Shown: positions 17,775-27,110, counted from the stretch's first letter. The stretch: 64,000 nt of DNA from Aquibacillus rhizosphaerae (GCF_030282825.1 NZ_JASTZU010000058.1:124001-188000); one strand, 5' to 3'. Numbers and translations are program-made. The notes: generated by a model not told the origin, from the sequence alone.

Positions 17775-17814
17775 AAAACAGCCTATATCCAAATTTGGAC
17801 ATAGGCTGTTTTTT
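17775..17814 (+). terminator. Terminator of the nitrate operon
   Basis: AACAGCCTATATCC pairs with GGACATAGGCTGTT, followed by six T. It lies 13 bases past the transporter stop and can also act on the minus-strand small gene. Confidence 0.88.
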
Positions 17815-17831
17815 ATCATTCTTAGGTTTGT

Positions 17832-17930
17832 TTACCGAAAGTCTCTGTTATTTTCCATATTTCGTGAAAATATAACATAGACGACTGTTAATACTAATGT
17901 TAGTAATGTGAAAAGAAGTGTATTCTTCAT
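17832..17930 (-). CDS. 32-residue single-helix membrane protein
   Basis: An ATG with a strong GAGGAGGG ten bases upstream opens a 32-codon frame. Residues 4-22 (TLLFTLLTLVLTVVYVIFS) form one membrane helix, followed by a short polar tail RNMENNRDFR. An in-frame TTG two codons earlier is also possible. It lies about 55 bases downstream of the NADH dehydrogenase gene on the same strand, so it is probably in that transcript. I do not recognise it. The strong ribosome site is the main support. Confidence 0.55.
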   Translation of the reverse strand: MKNTLLFTLLTLVLTVVYVIFSRNMENNRDFR

Positions 17931-17987
17931 TACCAATAATCCCTCCTCTAATGGTAGCATGCGGATTTACTATATTTTTGACCTCAA

Positions 17988-19205
17988 TTAAAATGGCCGG
18001 AATTTACCTTTCCTTAACACTAATTTTGGCCCACCAAGTAAAAATAGATAACGGTTATCAATAACATTCTTCATTGCTTTTGCAGATACACCAAAGAGTT
18101 TCTTACCATCAAAAACCGTTCCCATTGCATGTTTACCGCCAAGAGACGCAACGGTTCCTTTATTATCAAATCTAAAGCGCTCTAACTTGCTACCCCGAAG
18201 TAACGCTGTAATATTATTTGCACAAGTATCTGCTTCTTGCATTGCGATTTGAGCTGTTGGTGGATAAGGGCGACCAGATTCTTCATCCATAACCCAGGCA
18301 CAATCACCAAGAATAAACACATCATGATAACCAGGTGCACGAAGATCGCTATCAACATTAACTTTTCCTTTGGTAAGTTCAAAGCCTGATTTACCAATAA
18401 TAGAGTTAGCTTGAACACCACCAGTCCACACGATTGTTCCCGCCTTTATTTCTTCTCCTTCTCCAACTATCACGCCATCTTCTTTGCATTCTTTAATCAT
18501 TGTACCCACTTTAAATTCGACACCTCTTGACTCAAGTGAGTGGACCGCATAGTCAATTAGCTCCTTATTAAATCCAGGTAAAATAGTTGGTGCAGCTTCT
18601 ATATTAATAATTCTCACCTTATTTTTATCAATATCAAATCTTTTACAAAGCTCTGGTAAACGTTCAGCCAATTCACCGATAAACTCAATTCCGGTAAATC
18701 CACCTCCACCTACAATGAAGGTTAATAAATGATCTTTGTCAGCATTTTCATTATTATAGCGTGCGAACTGGTACTCCATATGCTCACGAATAATTCGACT
18801 CTTATCTACACTTTGAATTGAAAAAGCGTTTTCTTCCATACCAGGAATGCCGAAAGTTGCTTTTTCAAATCCAAGCCCAATCACTAAATAATCATACTCT
18901 ATTTCACCATTCTCCAATACAACTCGCTTGTCACCCTTTTTAATCTCTACAACAGTGTCTTGAACCAAGTTGACTCTTTTGCGATTAATAACATCACTAA
19001 TCATAATTCTTGAACGATTTTGGTCAATAGTTCCAGCAGCAACTTCATGGAGCCATGTTGTCTGATAATGGTAGTTATGTTTATTAACTAAGACAATATC
19101 CGCTTCCTCAGGTTTAAGCTTTTGTGTCAATCGCTTAGTAGTCATCATCCCTGCATACCCCGCACCAAGCACAACTATTTTGGGTTTATTCATATTCAAG
19201 TCCAT
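17988..19205 (-). CDS. yumB: Type II NADH dehydrogenase (YumB-like)
   Basis: A 405-residue FAD protein that moves electrons from NADH to quinone without pumping protons, at the inner face of the membrane. The FAD-binding VVLGAGYAGMM is at residue 10, the NADH-binding FIVGGGGFTGIEF near 164, and the quinone-side motif RPYPPTAQIAMQEAD near 315. The amphipathic C-terminus (FLLGGPKLVLRKGKF) resembles B. subtilis YumB. AGGAAGG precedes three possible starts (ATG 19205, TTG 19199, ATG 19193); the first is kept, but the second has better spacing. It probably heads a transcript with the 32-residue gene. Confidence 0.88.
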   Translation of the reverse strand: MDLNMNKPKIVVLGAGYAGMMTTKRLTQKLKPEEADIVLVNKHNYHYQTTWLHEVAAGTIDQNRSRIMISDVINRKRVNLVQDTVVEIKKGDKRVVLENGEIEYDYLVIGLGFEKATFGIPGMEENAFSIQSVDKSRIIREHMEYQFARYNNENADKDHLLTFIVGGGGFTGIEFIGELAERLPELCKRFDIDKNKVRIINIEAAPTILPGFNKELIDYAVHSLESRGVEFKVGTMIKECKEDGVIVGEGEEIKAGTIVWTGGVQANSIIGKSGFELTKGKVNVDSDLRAPGYHDVFILGDCAWVMDEESGRPYPPTAQIAMQEADTCANNITALLRGSKLERFRFDNKGTVASLGGKHAMGTVFDGKKLFGVSAKAMKNVIDNRYLFLLGGPKLVLRKGKFRPF

Positions 19206-19550
19206 CCATCCTTCCTCTTAAATCTCTACTTTTAAAAAAACATTCAACTTTACTGTCTATTTTAAAATCAGAAAGAATATACTATCACAGTTTAAGTATA
19301 ATTTTTATCTTATTGTCATCAACTATTCTTTCTATACCTATTATGTATGTTTATTATTTCACAATACTATTGTTAGTAACATACTTTCTAATGTTAACAA
19401 ACCACATTCTTTTCGTCTAATAATTGTGTAATTCAGAAAAATACGACATCTACCAAAGTTGTATAGCTTAGGTAGCCAAGTTTAAATAAAAGAGATCCTC
19501 ATCTTCATTGTTTCTATGCACCAAACAACATATACAAAATTACTTCGAAA

Positions 19551-19583
19551 AAAAACGTTACTCTTGAGTAAGATTAACGTTTT
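19551..19583 (-). terminator. Terminator of mqo
   Basis: AAACGTTA pairs with TAACGTTT around a 14-base loop. On the minus strand the stem runs into a T-run. It lies 25 bases past the mqo stop. Confidence 0.7.
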
Positions 19584-19607
19584 TCCATTTATTTTTACAA
19601 GCGAGAA

Positions 19608-21110
19608 TTAACTATAAACACGCTCTATCTTACTTAAACCAAGCGTCTGCGCTGTCGAAGTATGAATTTCACTCAAGAGTTCAGGGTTTTCCACTAATGA
19701 CACACCATAAGAAGGAATCATCTCTTTAATTTTTGGTTCCCATTCGTTCATATGTTCCGGGAAGCACTTTTCGATTACCTCAAGCATTACGCGAACTGCA
19801 GTAGAAGCGCCTGGAGAAGCGCCTAATAATGCTGCAATGGAACCATCCTCGGCAGTAATTACTTCTGTACCGAGCTGAAGTGTTCCTTTACCGCCATCTT
19901 CTGTATCTTTGATCACTTGTACACGTTGACCCGCTACTACTAAATCCCAATCCTCATCCTTGGCATTCGGGACAAACTCACGTAACTCATCCATGCGCTG
20001 TTTTTTTGATAACATAACTTGTTGAATCAAGTATTTAGTTAAAGGAATGTTTTTCACACCAGCCGCCAACATAGTTACTAGATTATTCGGTTTTACAGAA
20101 GTTATTAAGTCAAACATCGAACCAGTTTTTAAAAATTTTGGCGAAAACCCAGCAAACGGTCCAAATAACATCGATTTTTCATTATTAATAAATCTCGTAT
20201 CCAGATGAGGCACGGACATTGGCGGAGCACCAACCTTAGCTTTTCCGTACACTTTCGCATGATGTTGCGCGATAACATCCGGATTATTACAAGCCATAAA
20301 TATTCCACTTACCGGAAAGCCACCAATTCGTTTGCCTTCTGGTATTCCAGATTTTTGAAGTAAATGCAGACTTCCGCCCCCACCTCCAACAAAGACAAAT
20401 TTCGCAATATGGCGTTCGACAGTACCGCTATCCATGTTATTAACTTTCACTTCCCAAAACCCATCGCTAGTACGTTTAATCCCCTGCACACTATGATTAT
20501 AGTTTATATCTACTTCTTCACTTTCCAAGTGGTCAAATAACTTCCGTGTTAATGCACCAAAGTTAACGTCCGTACCAGAATCAATTTTCGTTGCCGCTAT
20601 AGGTTCATTTGGTTCACGGTCTTGCATAATTAGCGGAATCCATTCTTTCAGTTTTTCCGGATTATCAGAAAAACTCATCCCGTGAAAAAGAGGATTATTT
20701 GACAACGCTTGAAAACGTTTTTTCAAGAAATTCACATTTTGTTCTCCTTGTACTAAACTCATGTGCGGCAATGGCATAATAAAGTCCTGTGGATTATCTA
20801 CCAGCTTACGGTTTACAAGATAAGACCAAAACTGCATCGAATCCTGAAACTGTTCATTAATTTTTATTGCTTTACTAATATCTATCGATCCATCAGGTTT
20901 TTCGACTGTATAGTTAAGCTCACACAACGCTGCATGCCCCGTTCCAGCATTATTCCATTCGTTAGAACTTTCCTCGCCCGCTTTCGGGAGCTTCTCAAAA
21001 ACTGTAATTTTTAATTCCGATGATAATTCTTTCAAGAGCGTCCCCAAAGTCGCACTCATAATTCCAGCGCCAATTAAAATGACGTCTGTTTTAGTTTCTT
21101 TCTCGCTCAT
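19608..21110 (-). CDS. mqo: Malate:quinone oxidoreductase
   Basis: A 500-residue FAD enzyme that oxidises malate to oxaloacetate and passes the electrons to menaquinone at the membrane, bypassing NAD-linked malate dehydrogenase. The FAD-binding motif [14 protein letters not shown] is at the N-terminus, and the family stretches [36 protein letters not shown] and [12 protein letters not shown] are intact. I chose the ATG at 21110, nine bases after AAAGG, rather than a TTG at 21119. It is a single-gene unit next to the type II NADH dehydrogenase, another quinone-reducing enzyme. Confidence 0.95.
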   Translation of the reverse strand: MSEKETKTDVILIGAGIMSATLGTLLKELSSELKITVFEKLPKAGEESSNEWNNAGTGHAALCELNYTVEKPDGSIDISKAIKINEQFQDSMQFWSYLVNRKLVDNPQDFIMPLPHMSLVQGEQNVNFLKKRFQALSNNPLFHGMSFSDNPEKLKEWIPLIMQDREPNEPIAATKIDSGTDVNFGALTRKLFDHLESEEVDINYNHSVQGIKRTSDGFWEVKVNNMDSGTVERHIAKFVFVGGGGGSLHLLQKSGIPEGKRIGGFPVSGIFMACNNPDVIAQHHAKVYGKAKVGAPPMSVPHLDTRFINNEKSMLFGPFAGFSPKFLKTGSMFDLITSVKPNNLVTMLAAGVKNIPLTKYLIQQVMLSKKQRMDELREFVPNAKDEDWDLVVAGQRVQVIKDTEDGGKGTLQLGTEVITAEDGSIAALLGASPGASTAVRVMLEVIEKCFPEHMNEWEPKIKEMIPSYGVSLVENPELLSEIHTSTAQTLGLSKIERVYS

Positions 21111-21536
21111 TTCAAACAACCTTTCCCCCTAAAATTTGCAGAAAAGAAATAGGCGGTTATACACCTTTTCTGTCTTAATTATAACGCTATCATAGTATTG
21201 TTTATAGAATTACATATCTATCATTATATGATAATTAATAGATATTTAAAAGCTGACAAAAAGTTAGAAAAAATATATGTTTCTTAAAAGCGTCATTTAA
21301 ATTATATAGTTTAGATGTACTACACAGGAAAATAGCAATACAGAACCACCCATTACATACACTACATTTATTTTAACATAAAATTATAACTATCCTTTAT
21401 ATGCAACATAATTAACATAGAAAATAGCATACTTTTAACATATTACTTCTCAAAATGATACTAATTACTACTCCTATGTTGTCACCGATCTTCCTTGCAA
21501 ATATAATATTTTAATCTTACTATACAACAACAAAAC
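21111..21536. other. AT-rich gene-less stretch upstream of mqo
   Basis: No open frame or hairpin stands out. It should contain the mqo promoter, but no clear -35/-10 pair could be chosen. Confidence 0.4.
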
Positions 21537-21637
21537 CCATTCAATATCAGGCTACAGTAAATCTCCACGGGGTCTTTCCGTCCTGTCGCGGGTAATGCGC
21601 ATCTTCAAGCATCGTATAATTTCACCAGGTCTCTTAT
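21537..21637 (-). pseudogene. Fragment of 23S rRNA sequence (region of A2058)
   Basis: Read on the minus strand, about 100 bases match 23S rRNA from GGTGAAATTATA through ACCCGCGACAGGACGGAAAG to CCTGATATTGAATG. This includes the GGAAAGACC block (21571-21579) that holds A2058/A2059 in E. coli numbering. The sequence ends abruptly on both sides, so it is not a functional gene. The stem ACCTG/CAGGT of the usual sequence is here ATGCT/CGCAT: several paired changes keep the helix. It lies about 100 bases downstream of fetB on the same strand, so it may sit in that transcript's tail. Confidence 0.85.
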
Positions 21638-21698
21638 AGAAGGTTTTCGTCAAGAATATGAATCTACACTATTATAAAAGGTTAATAAATCCTAAATT

Positions 21699-21732
21699 CT
21701 TAGTTGTCGTTCACTCTTATAACGTAACTAAG
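21699..21732 (-). terminator. Weak hairpin after fetB
   Basis: CTTAGTT (21699-21705) pairs with AACTAAG (21726-21732), with CGTT/AACG adding inner pairs. The minus-strand tail is only moderately T-rich (AATTTAGG), so read-through into the rRNA-like fragment is plausible. Confidence 0.4.
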
Positions 21733-21739
21733 AGCTAAG

Positions 21740-22519
21740 TTAATTTTTCATTTGAGCTTCCTTATTAAAAAATGTTTTATACCCAAAATATAAAAATAGA
21801 ATGACAGTTAACGAGACACTTCCTGTTACTCCTAACATTATCGCAATTTGATATTTAATCGCATCAAGCGGACTTGCACCAGATAAAATAACACCCGTCA
21901 TCATTCCAGGCAAAAATACAATTCCCATTCCTACCATACTATTAATCGTAGGTAAAATCGCAGAATCAAATGCATGATTAACTATTTTTTTTGATGCTAC
22001 ATTTGGTGTTGCCCCCAGCATAAGCGCCGACTCTACTAGATGTTTGTTTGATTTAAATCCTTCTACTAGCGAACTTACTCCCAACGTAATCCCTGTCATC
22101 GAATTACCTATAATCATGCCAGCAATCGGTATTAAATATCTCGGGTCATACCAAGGTGAAAAGTGGATAACAATAAAGTCGAAATAGATAATTGTTACAA
22201 GAGTCCCCGTAACCATTGATAAAGCAATCACTTTTTTCAATTCACGACTTAAGGCTAATTTACTGCGACTAAAAATATTGTGTACTGCAAATACTTCCAT
22301 TACTACTAAAATGGCAATTGAATAAACCACATGAACATTTTCAAATACATACGTTAGTAAATAACCGACCAAAACTAACTGTAATGTCATTCGGATGGAT
22401 GCAATTAGAATTTCTTTTTCACGAGGAATCTTTCTCCACCGAACAATGACAAGTAAAATAACAATAAAGACATATGCTGATAATAGCTGCCAAAAAGTAA
22501 TATCCAACATGTCATTCAT
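21740..22519 (-). CDS. fetB: Iron-export ABC transporter permease FetB
   Basis: A 259-residue membrane protein of the UPF0014/FetB family with about seven helices. Family stretches are visible: ILIASIRMTLQLVLVGYLL near residue 38, IPIAGMIIGNSMTG near 130 and LPTINSMVGMGIVFLPGMMTG near 190. With FetA it is thought to export iron and protect against oxidative stress in E. coli; that role is transferred by family. Its ATG overlaps the fetA stop by four bases. Confidence 0.88.
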   Translation of the reverse strand: MNDMLDITFWQLLSAYVFIVILLVIVRWRKIPREKEILIASIRMTLQLVLVGYLLTYVFENVHVVYSIAILVVMEVFAVHNIFSRSKLALSRELKKVIALSMVTGTLVTIIYFDFIVIHFSPWYDPRYLIPIAGMIIGNSMTGITLGVSSLVEGFKSNKHLVESALMLGATPNVASKKIVNHAFDSAILPTINSMVGMGIVFLPGMMTGVILSGASPLDAIKYQIAIMLGVTGSVSLTVILFLYFGYKTFFNKEAQMKN

Positions 22520-23160
22520 ACACTTAGACTCCGCTTTTGATTAATGTTTTTCATATCTAAAATCTGATCAGAATAGCGCTGCGCAATTTCTCTAGAGTGT
22601 GTAACCATGACAATCGTTTTACTTTTTGCTTTGGAGTGTTCGATAAAGTAATCCATCACTCTTTTTTCAGTGTCTTCATCTAGTGCAGAAGTTGGTTCAT
22701 CGATAAGATAGGCTTTTGCCTCCATTAGCAGGACTCTAGCTAAAGCAATTCGTTGCTTTTCCCCACCAGACAACTTATCTGCCTCATCATCTAAACCTTT
22801 CTTTAATTTCATTTCTTTTAGTATCTTCAACAACTTATTATCAGTTACAGATTCTTTTTCAGAGAACTTTAACCCAATTAATAAATTATCACGAACAGAT
22901 CCCTCAAAAATTGCCGGAGCTTGAGATAGCATGACAACTTCTCTCCTTAGTAAAACAGGATCAAATTCTCCTATTGGCTTATTTTCATATAAAAGAGTGC
23001 CTTGATCAGGGCTAATTAGTCGGTTAAGTAATTTTAATAGCGTTGATTTTCCACTGCCACTTTCTCCAAAAAGTGTTGTCACTTTACCCGTATGTATTTC
23101 GACATTTCTTATTTGTAAAATATCCTTATAATTAAGACTTTTTATAATAAACAATTCCAT
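22516..23160 (-). CDS. fetA: ABC transporter ATP-binding protein FetA
   Basis: A 214-residue ATPase subunit. Walker A is GESGSGKST near residue 32, the signature is LSGGEKQRIALARVLL near 135 and Walker B is AYLIDEPTSALDE near 157, with the switch histidine in VTHS. It powers FetB. The start overlaps nothing upstream but lies only 15 bases after the PLD-like gene, so the three genes form one transcript. Confidence 0.87.
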   Translation of the reverse strand: MELFIIKSLNYKDILQIRNVEIHTGKVTTLFGESGSGKSTLLKLLNRLISPDQGTLLYENKPIGEFDPVLLRREVVMLSQAPAIFEGSVRDNLLIGLKFSEKESVTDNKLLKILKEMKLKKGLDDEADKLSGGEKQRIALARVLLMEAKAYLIDEPTSALDEDTEKRVMDYFIEHSKAKSKTIVMVTHSREIAQRYSDQILDMKNINQKRSLSV

Positions 23161-23175
23161 TTCCCCTTTAAGTTC

Positions 23176-24138
23176 TTATATTTTCTTGGCTTTAATGCGA
23201 AAATTGATTCCACCCACATATTGTCCAATTGGTAATTCCTTTTGCCTGATAGATAATAATACTTCTTTTTGTTTATAGATAATTTCAAAATTCCAGTCGC
23301 CATTTCCTGCTTGATTGGACCTTTTTAAAATTTTGTTAGCTACTAAAGAGTATGGCAAACAAACAAATGTTCCTGATTCCTTTAAGATTAGAATTAACGC
23401 TCTTATTTTTTGTTCTTTAAATAGTCGTGCAACCTTTTGTGAAATTTCAAAACAAAATGCATCATTTTGATTACCGTTTGATTTCATTAGATAAACTAGT
23501 TGATTATTATTAAGCTTAAATACAAAGTCACAAACTTGATTATATGTGTCAATTATATTTTTTTGTCTTAAATTAGTTAAAAACAAATCGAAAGGTGATG
23601 TTTCCAAAAGCATACTTAAATCCAGTTGTGCATTTTTTAGCTGATTTTGAACTGAATTATATTTCTCTTTCACCCTTAAAATATCTACTTCCAATGTTTT
23701 GTAGCTAGAAAACTCTTTAACCTCAGAGTGGTTCCAGTATTCTTTATATATTGTTTCAACATCATCTTTTTCAACATCTTGGCTGATTATCATGTTTTTA
23801 GGATAATCACTACCAATATCCATTAAACCACCAGAACCTATATAAAGCTTTTTATTATCAAACAGACACACATTTGTATGCAAAGAATCAATCATTCTAA
23901 CCTGAACACCCGATTCATGTAATTGTGTTAATGCTTCAAAATCACTAGCACCCGTAATAAAATCAATACTTGGTGTCCGTGTAACTAGCTTTGAATCAAG
24001 TTTTTTGGCTTTTAATATCTTTAATAATCGGTCAACAGCATGTACTTTTATGTAAGGAGAAATAATAAATATAGATGTGTTTATATTTTCAAGTTCTGTT
24101 TCTAAACGTTGATATAGATTATCTGTTATAATTTCCAT
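23176..24138 (-). CDS. PLD-like domain protein with incomplete HKD motif
   Basis: A 320-residue protein whose first ~140 residues resemble a phospholipase D-like domain (IFIISPYIKVHAVDRLLK, then SLHTNVCLFDNKKLYIGSGG). In active enzymes the second stretch reads HxKxxxxD; here the lysine is asparagine (H-T-N...D), and no second HKD copy is present. So the domain is probably inactive or only binds nucleic acid or lipid. The C-terminal half (about 150-320) is not recognised. It is the first gene of the unit with fetA and fetB, which is an unusual partner for that transporter. Confidence 0.65.
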   Translation of the reverse strand: MEIITDNLYQRLETELENINTSIFIISPYIKVHAVDRLLKILKAKKLDSKLVTRTPSIDFITGASDFEALTQLHESGVQVRMIDSLHTNVCLFDNKKLYIGSGGLMDIGSDYPKNMIISQDVEKDDVETIYKEYWNHSEVKEFSSYKTLEVDILRVKEKYNSVQNQLKNAQLDLSMLLETSPFDLFLTNLRQKNIIDTYNQVCDFVFKLNNNQLVYLMKSNGNQNDAFCFEISQKVARLFKEQKIRALILILKESGTFVCLPYSLVANKILKRSNQAGNGDWNFEIIYKQKEVLLSIRQKELPIGQYVGGINFRIKAKKI

Positions 24139-24255
24139 AGATTTATCTCCCTTAGACTTTTAGCTATATCTTTTACTTTACCCATTCTTTTTATTTGCTT
24201 TATTTCACAAAAAGTTTAACCCTTTCAAGTATCGTATATATGGTATAATTTATTT

Positions 24256-24381
24256 ATAAAAAAAGATCACAGGTTTAACCTGTGATCTTTAGATAAGCGG
24301 TTCCTCTAGATGGATTGGCTAACCTTTTACGAATAGATCTCTCCTAGTCACTTTGCGGGTAAACAGGGAGGTCTATTTTTT
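24256..24381 (+). ncRNA. Antitoxin antisense RNA 1 (RatA-like)
   Basis: A plus-strand TATAAT at 24244-24249 is followed by a hairpin (GATCACAGG/CCTGTGATC, about 24265-24287), the block GCGGTTCCTCTAGATGGATT, and a terminator (24332-24377) with six T. The terminator overlaps the end of the toxin frame on the other strand, so the RNA is antisense to the 3' part of the toxin mRNA. A second locus at 60.1 kb shares the block and the layout. The 5' end is estimated. Confidence 0.65.
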
Positions 24382-24477
24382 GTTGATCTTTGATATAATT
24401 GAAACGATCAACGTGAGCAAAGCAATCAGAAAGGTGCCAAAACCAATAAACACCATAAAACCTTCAAACATGCTCAC
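24373..24477 (-). CDS. Type I holin-like toxin, copy 1 (TxpA/BsrG type)
   Basis: A 32-34-residue hydrophobic peptide: MFEGFMVFIGFGTFLIALLT then LIVSII and a basic SKINKK end. One membrane helix, the FGTFxIALL core and the lysine tail fit the Bacillus TxpA/BsrG holin-like toxins that depolarise the membrane. A strong AAAGGGGGTGAT suits the GTG at 24477; ATG 24471 is the alternative. The minus-strand transcript would end at the hairpin 24263-24290, which has seven T on that strand. The antisense RNA on the plus strand should block expression. Confidence 0.7.
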   Translation of the reverse strand: MSMFEGFMVFIGFGTFLIALLTLIVSIISKINKK

Positions 24478-24659
24478 AAGGCATCACCCCCTTTCAACGG
24501 GGTATAGCCAAACTTTCCCTAAAAGAACATTATCTTATTTAATTATAGCATGGCATTATATGGCTAGATAGAGGAATATGACTAGCCCTAAACCTTCGAT
24601 AGTGCATGTTCATTTGTGAGTAAAAATAGAGTCCACTGGCGAATTAATTTTACACCTGC

Positions 24660-26933
24660 TTAGTTGACGTGTTTAAAAAAACTTCGATTATCACTAGCTA
24701 GGTATTTTTCAAACTCCACTGGATTAGCCGGCTTTGAAAATAAATATCCTTGTCCATATCCACACTTGTATCCCACCAATGCGTGAGCTTGGTATTGATA
24801 TTCTATACCCTCTGCGACAACGTTTAGATTTAAATTTAATCCTAGGTCAACAATCGTTTTCACCATTGCTGAATGTGCATGTTCATCAATATCATCTATA
24901 AACGTTTTGTCTATTTTAATCGTATCAATTGGAAGCTCTTTTAAAATATGCAAAGATGAATAACCAGTACCGAAATCATCGATGGATGTTTTTACACCTA
25001 AGTCTCTTAATTTGTGCAAAACTACCTTTGATTCATTAACATTTTGCATAATACTTTCCGTAATCTCTAATTCTAGAAACTCTGGACTAAGTCCAGTTGT
25101 TTCCAGGACAGTTTTAACCTTATCAACAAAATCATGCTGACGGAATTGCAATACAGACACATTCACTGACACACATAGATAAGGAAAACCAGAATCATGC
25201 CAAATCTTTGTTTGTTTACAAGCTGTTTCAAGGACCCACTTTCCAATATTTACAATTTGAGCTGTCTCTTCCGCCACAGGAATAAATTCAACTGGTGAAA
25301 TAAAACCTAACTGTGGATGATTCCAGCGCAGTAAAGCTTCCATACCTATCGTTTTACCTGTACACAATTCAACTTTAGGTTGGTAAACAAGCGTTAATTG
25401 ATTTCTTTTAATAGCTCTTCTTAATTCTGTATCTAACTTCATCTTACGAGCTGTTATTTCATTTAGTTCTGAATCAAAAAACTGATAATTATTCTTCCCG
25501 TTTTCTTTCGCAACGTACATGGCTGCATCTGCATTTTTCAGTAATGTATCACCGTTATCTCCATTGTTAGGATAAATGCTAATGCCCATACTCGGAGTAA
25601 TAGAGACTTCATGATTATGAATAATATATGGATTATGAAACACTGCTAAAATAAGTTCAGCTGTACGAACGCAACCTTGTTCACTAGCATTTGGAACAAC
25701 AACGACAAACTCATCTCCACTTATTCGATAAATTCTTTCATCAACATGCAGAGATTCACTCAATCTTTTTGATGTTTCCTTTAAGATATAGTCCCCAACA
25801 AAATGCCCGAGTGTGTCATTTATATTTTTAAAACGATCCAAATCTATTATTATCAACGCTAAACTTCCATGTTCCACTTTAGTTCGTCCCATAATCTCAC
25901 TTAACTCTTCTTTAAAACTATTTCTGTTTTTTAATCCCGTTAGCGAATCATGAAAAGCTAAATATTTATATTGGTTTGCTAGATTTTTATTTTTCTCCAT
26001 TATGAAGAGTTGCCTGCCAATTATCATAAAAAAAGTAATACTTAAACCAATACTTAGGGGATTTAGTGCCCATTGATAGCTTTGTATAACTAAAATCAAC
26101 AAAATAATTACTGATAGATAGGGAAAATATGTCTCTCTACCCTGGAAATAGTCTTTAATCTGCCATTTTGGTTCAACCACGTTTTCTTGAGCAAGTAAAC
26201 CTGCAAAACCAATTAACATTAAACCAACAATGTAGATAAAGTCAATTAAATTACCAGGTTGATAGCCATCCGTAATAGCCAAATAAGCATACCAAGAATC
26301 TGCTACAACATGTGTAACAAAACCTACAATAATAAATAACATTATTTTTTTCTCTTTACTATGTTTTGAAAGATAATAAAGGATTGTAATGGTAAACAAA
26401 ATCGTTAAATCAAATATTGGGTAAGCAATGGTTGTTATTGTAGTAAATAAAGAATAGTCTGCATAAGCCAAAGCTGGATTAATTAGAAAGTGAATACTTA
26501 CCGAAGCGGCAAATGCCATAAATACAAATATATTAAATATGTAGGTACTTGTTGAGATTGTCGTATGTATGATTTTTATTTTATAAATTAAAGCAATAAT
26601 AAACACTATGTAGGATATTAACCACAATACATAAGAAACTGCTGAATATTCAATTTGACCTTGTGTAAGCTGCAAGTATAGCCAATGACTATTACTTATA
26701 ATATAAAATAGTAATCCAATAGTTAATAATAGCCAAAAATATCTTTGATTATTAGTTGTGGTACGATAAGCTTTAAACAACCAAGATAAGCTAAGCGTCC
26801 CTATAAGAATTGGTGCTCCAGTAGCAGCTAATGACCTCATCCAATTATTATCATAGAATATAATAACCCAACCAAAGTAAATAATCGAAATGATGATAAA
26901 AAATAATAGTGCTGAACCTTTAGTAGATATCAT
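24660..26933 (-). CDS. Membrane-bound GGDEF-EAL c-di-GMP turnover protein
   Basis: A 757-residue protein. About nine membrane helices fill residues 1-300. The GGDEF domain (about 325-490) has LGHFVGDYIL and the active-site SGDEF; no RxxD inhibition site is seen before it. The EAL domain (about 500-745) keeps the catalytic set: EALLRW, SVNVS, EITES, DDFGTGYSSL, IKIDK and AEGIE. Both synthesis and breakdown of c-di-GMP are therefore possible. A c-di-GMP-I riboswitch with a terminator precedes the gene, so the product level should respond to its own substrate or product. Confidence 0.92.
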   Translation of the reverse strand: MISTKGSALLFFIIISIIYFGWVIIFYDNNWMRSLAATGAPILIGTLSLSWLFKAYRTTTNNQRYFWLLLTIGLLFYIISNSHWLYLQLTQGQIEYSAVSYVLWLISYIVFIIALIYKIKIIHTTISTSTYIFNIFVFMAFAASVSIHFLINPALAYADYSLFTTITTIAYPIFDLTILFTITILYYLSKHSKEKKIMLFIIVGFVTHVVADSWYAYLAITDGYQPGNLIDFIYIVGLMLIGFAGLLAQENVVEPKWQIKDYFQGRETYFPYLSVIILLILVIQSYQWALNPLSIGLSITFFMIIGRQLFIMEKNKNLANQYKYLAFHDSLTGLKNRNSFKEELSEIMGRTKVEHGSLALIIIDLDRFKNINDTLGHFVGDYILKETSKRLSESLHVDERIYRISGDEFVVVVPNASEQGCVRTAELILAVFHNPYIIHNHEVSITPSMGISIYPNNGDNGDTLLKNADAAMYVAKENGKNNYQFFDSELNEITARKMKLDTELRRAIKRNQLTLVYQPKVELCTGKTIGMEALLRWNHPQLGFISPVEFIPVAEETAQIVNIGKWVLETACKQTKIWHDSGFPYLCVSVNVSVLQFRQHDFVDKVKTVLETTGLSPEFLELEITESIMQNVNESKVVLHKLRDLGVKTSIDDFGTGYSSLHILKELPIDTIKIDKTFIDDIDEHAHSAMVKTIVDLGLNLNLNVVAEGIEYQYQAHALVGYKCGYGQGYLFSKPANPVEFEKYLASDNRSFFKHVN

Positions 26934-26971
26934 ATTAATCCCTCACATCGAGAATTTAGGTGTAGTAAAAT

Positions 26972-27004
26972 AAAAGGTTATTCCCCTTTTGGAAATAACC
27001 TTTT
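26972..27004 (-). terminator. Riboswitch-controlled terminator
   Basis: AAAAGGTTATT pairs with AATAACCTTTT and, on the minus strand, is followed by a T-rich tail. It lies between the c-di-GMP aptamer and the GGDEF-EAL start (about 40 bases ahead), as expected for an expression platform. Confidence 0.75.
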
Positions 27005-27009
27005 AAGAT

Positions 27010-27105
27010 TAGTTATCCCTTGGTAACCCAGCCACCGTAGGTAAAAACCATAGGTCTGTAGCTTTGCGTCCCCACCTTTCGATGAGTTTGCCGTTTCAGT
27101 GAATT
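27010..27105 (-). ncRNA. c-di-GMP-I (GEMM-I) riboswitch 1
   Basis: The minus strand carries the GEMM-I core: GGCAAACTCATCGAAAGG, GGGACGCAAAGC, ACCTATGG/ACCTACGG and GGCTGGGTTACC. The GAAA tetraloop and its receptor-side elements are in the usual order. It precedes the GGDEF-EAL gene, a classic target. Binding of c-di-GMP should decide whether the terminator forms. Confidence 0.9.
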
Positions 27106-27110
27106 GTATT

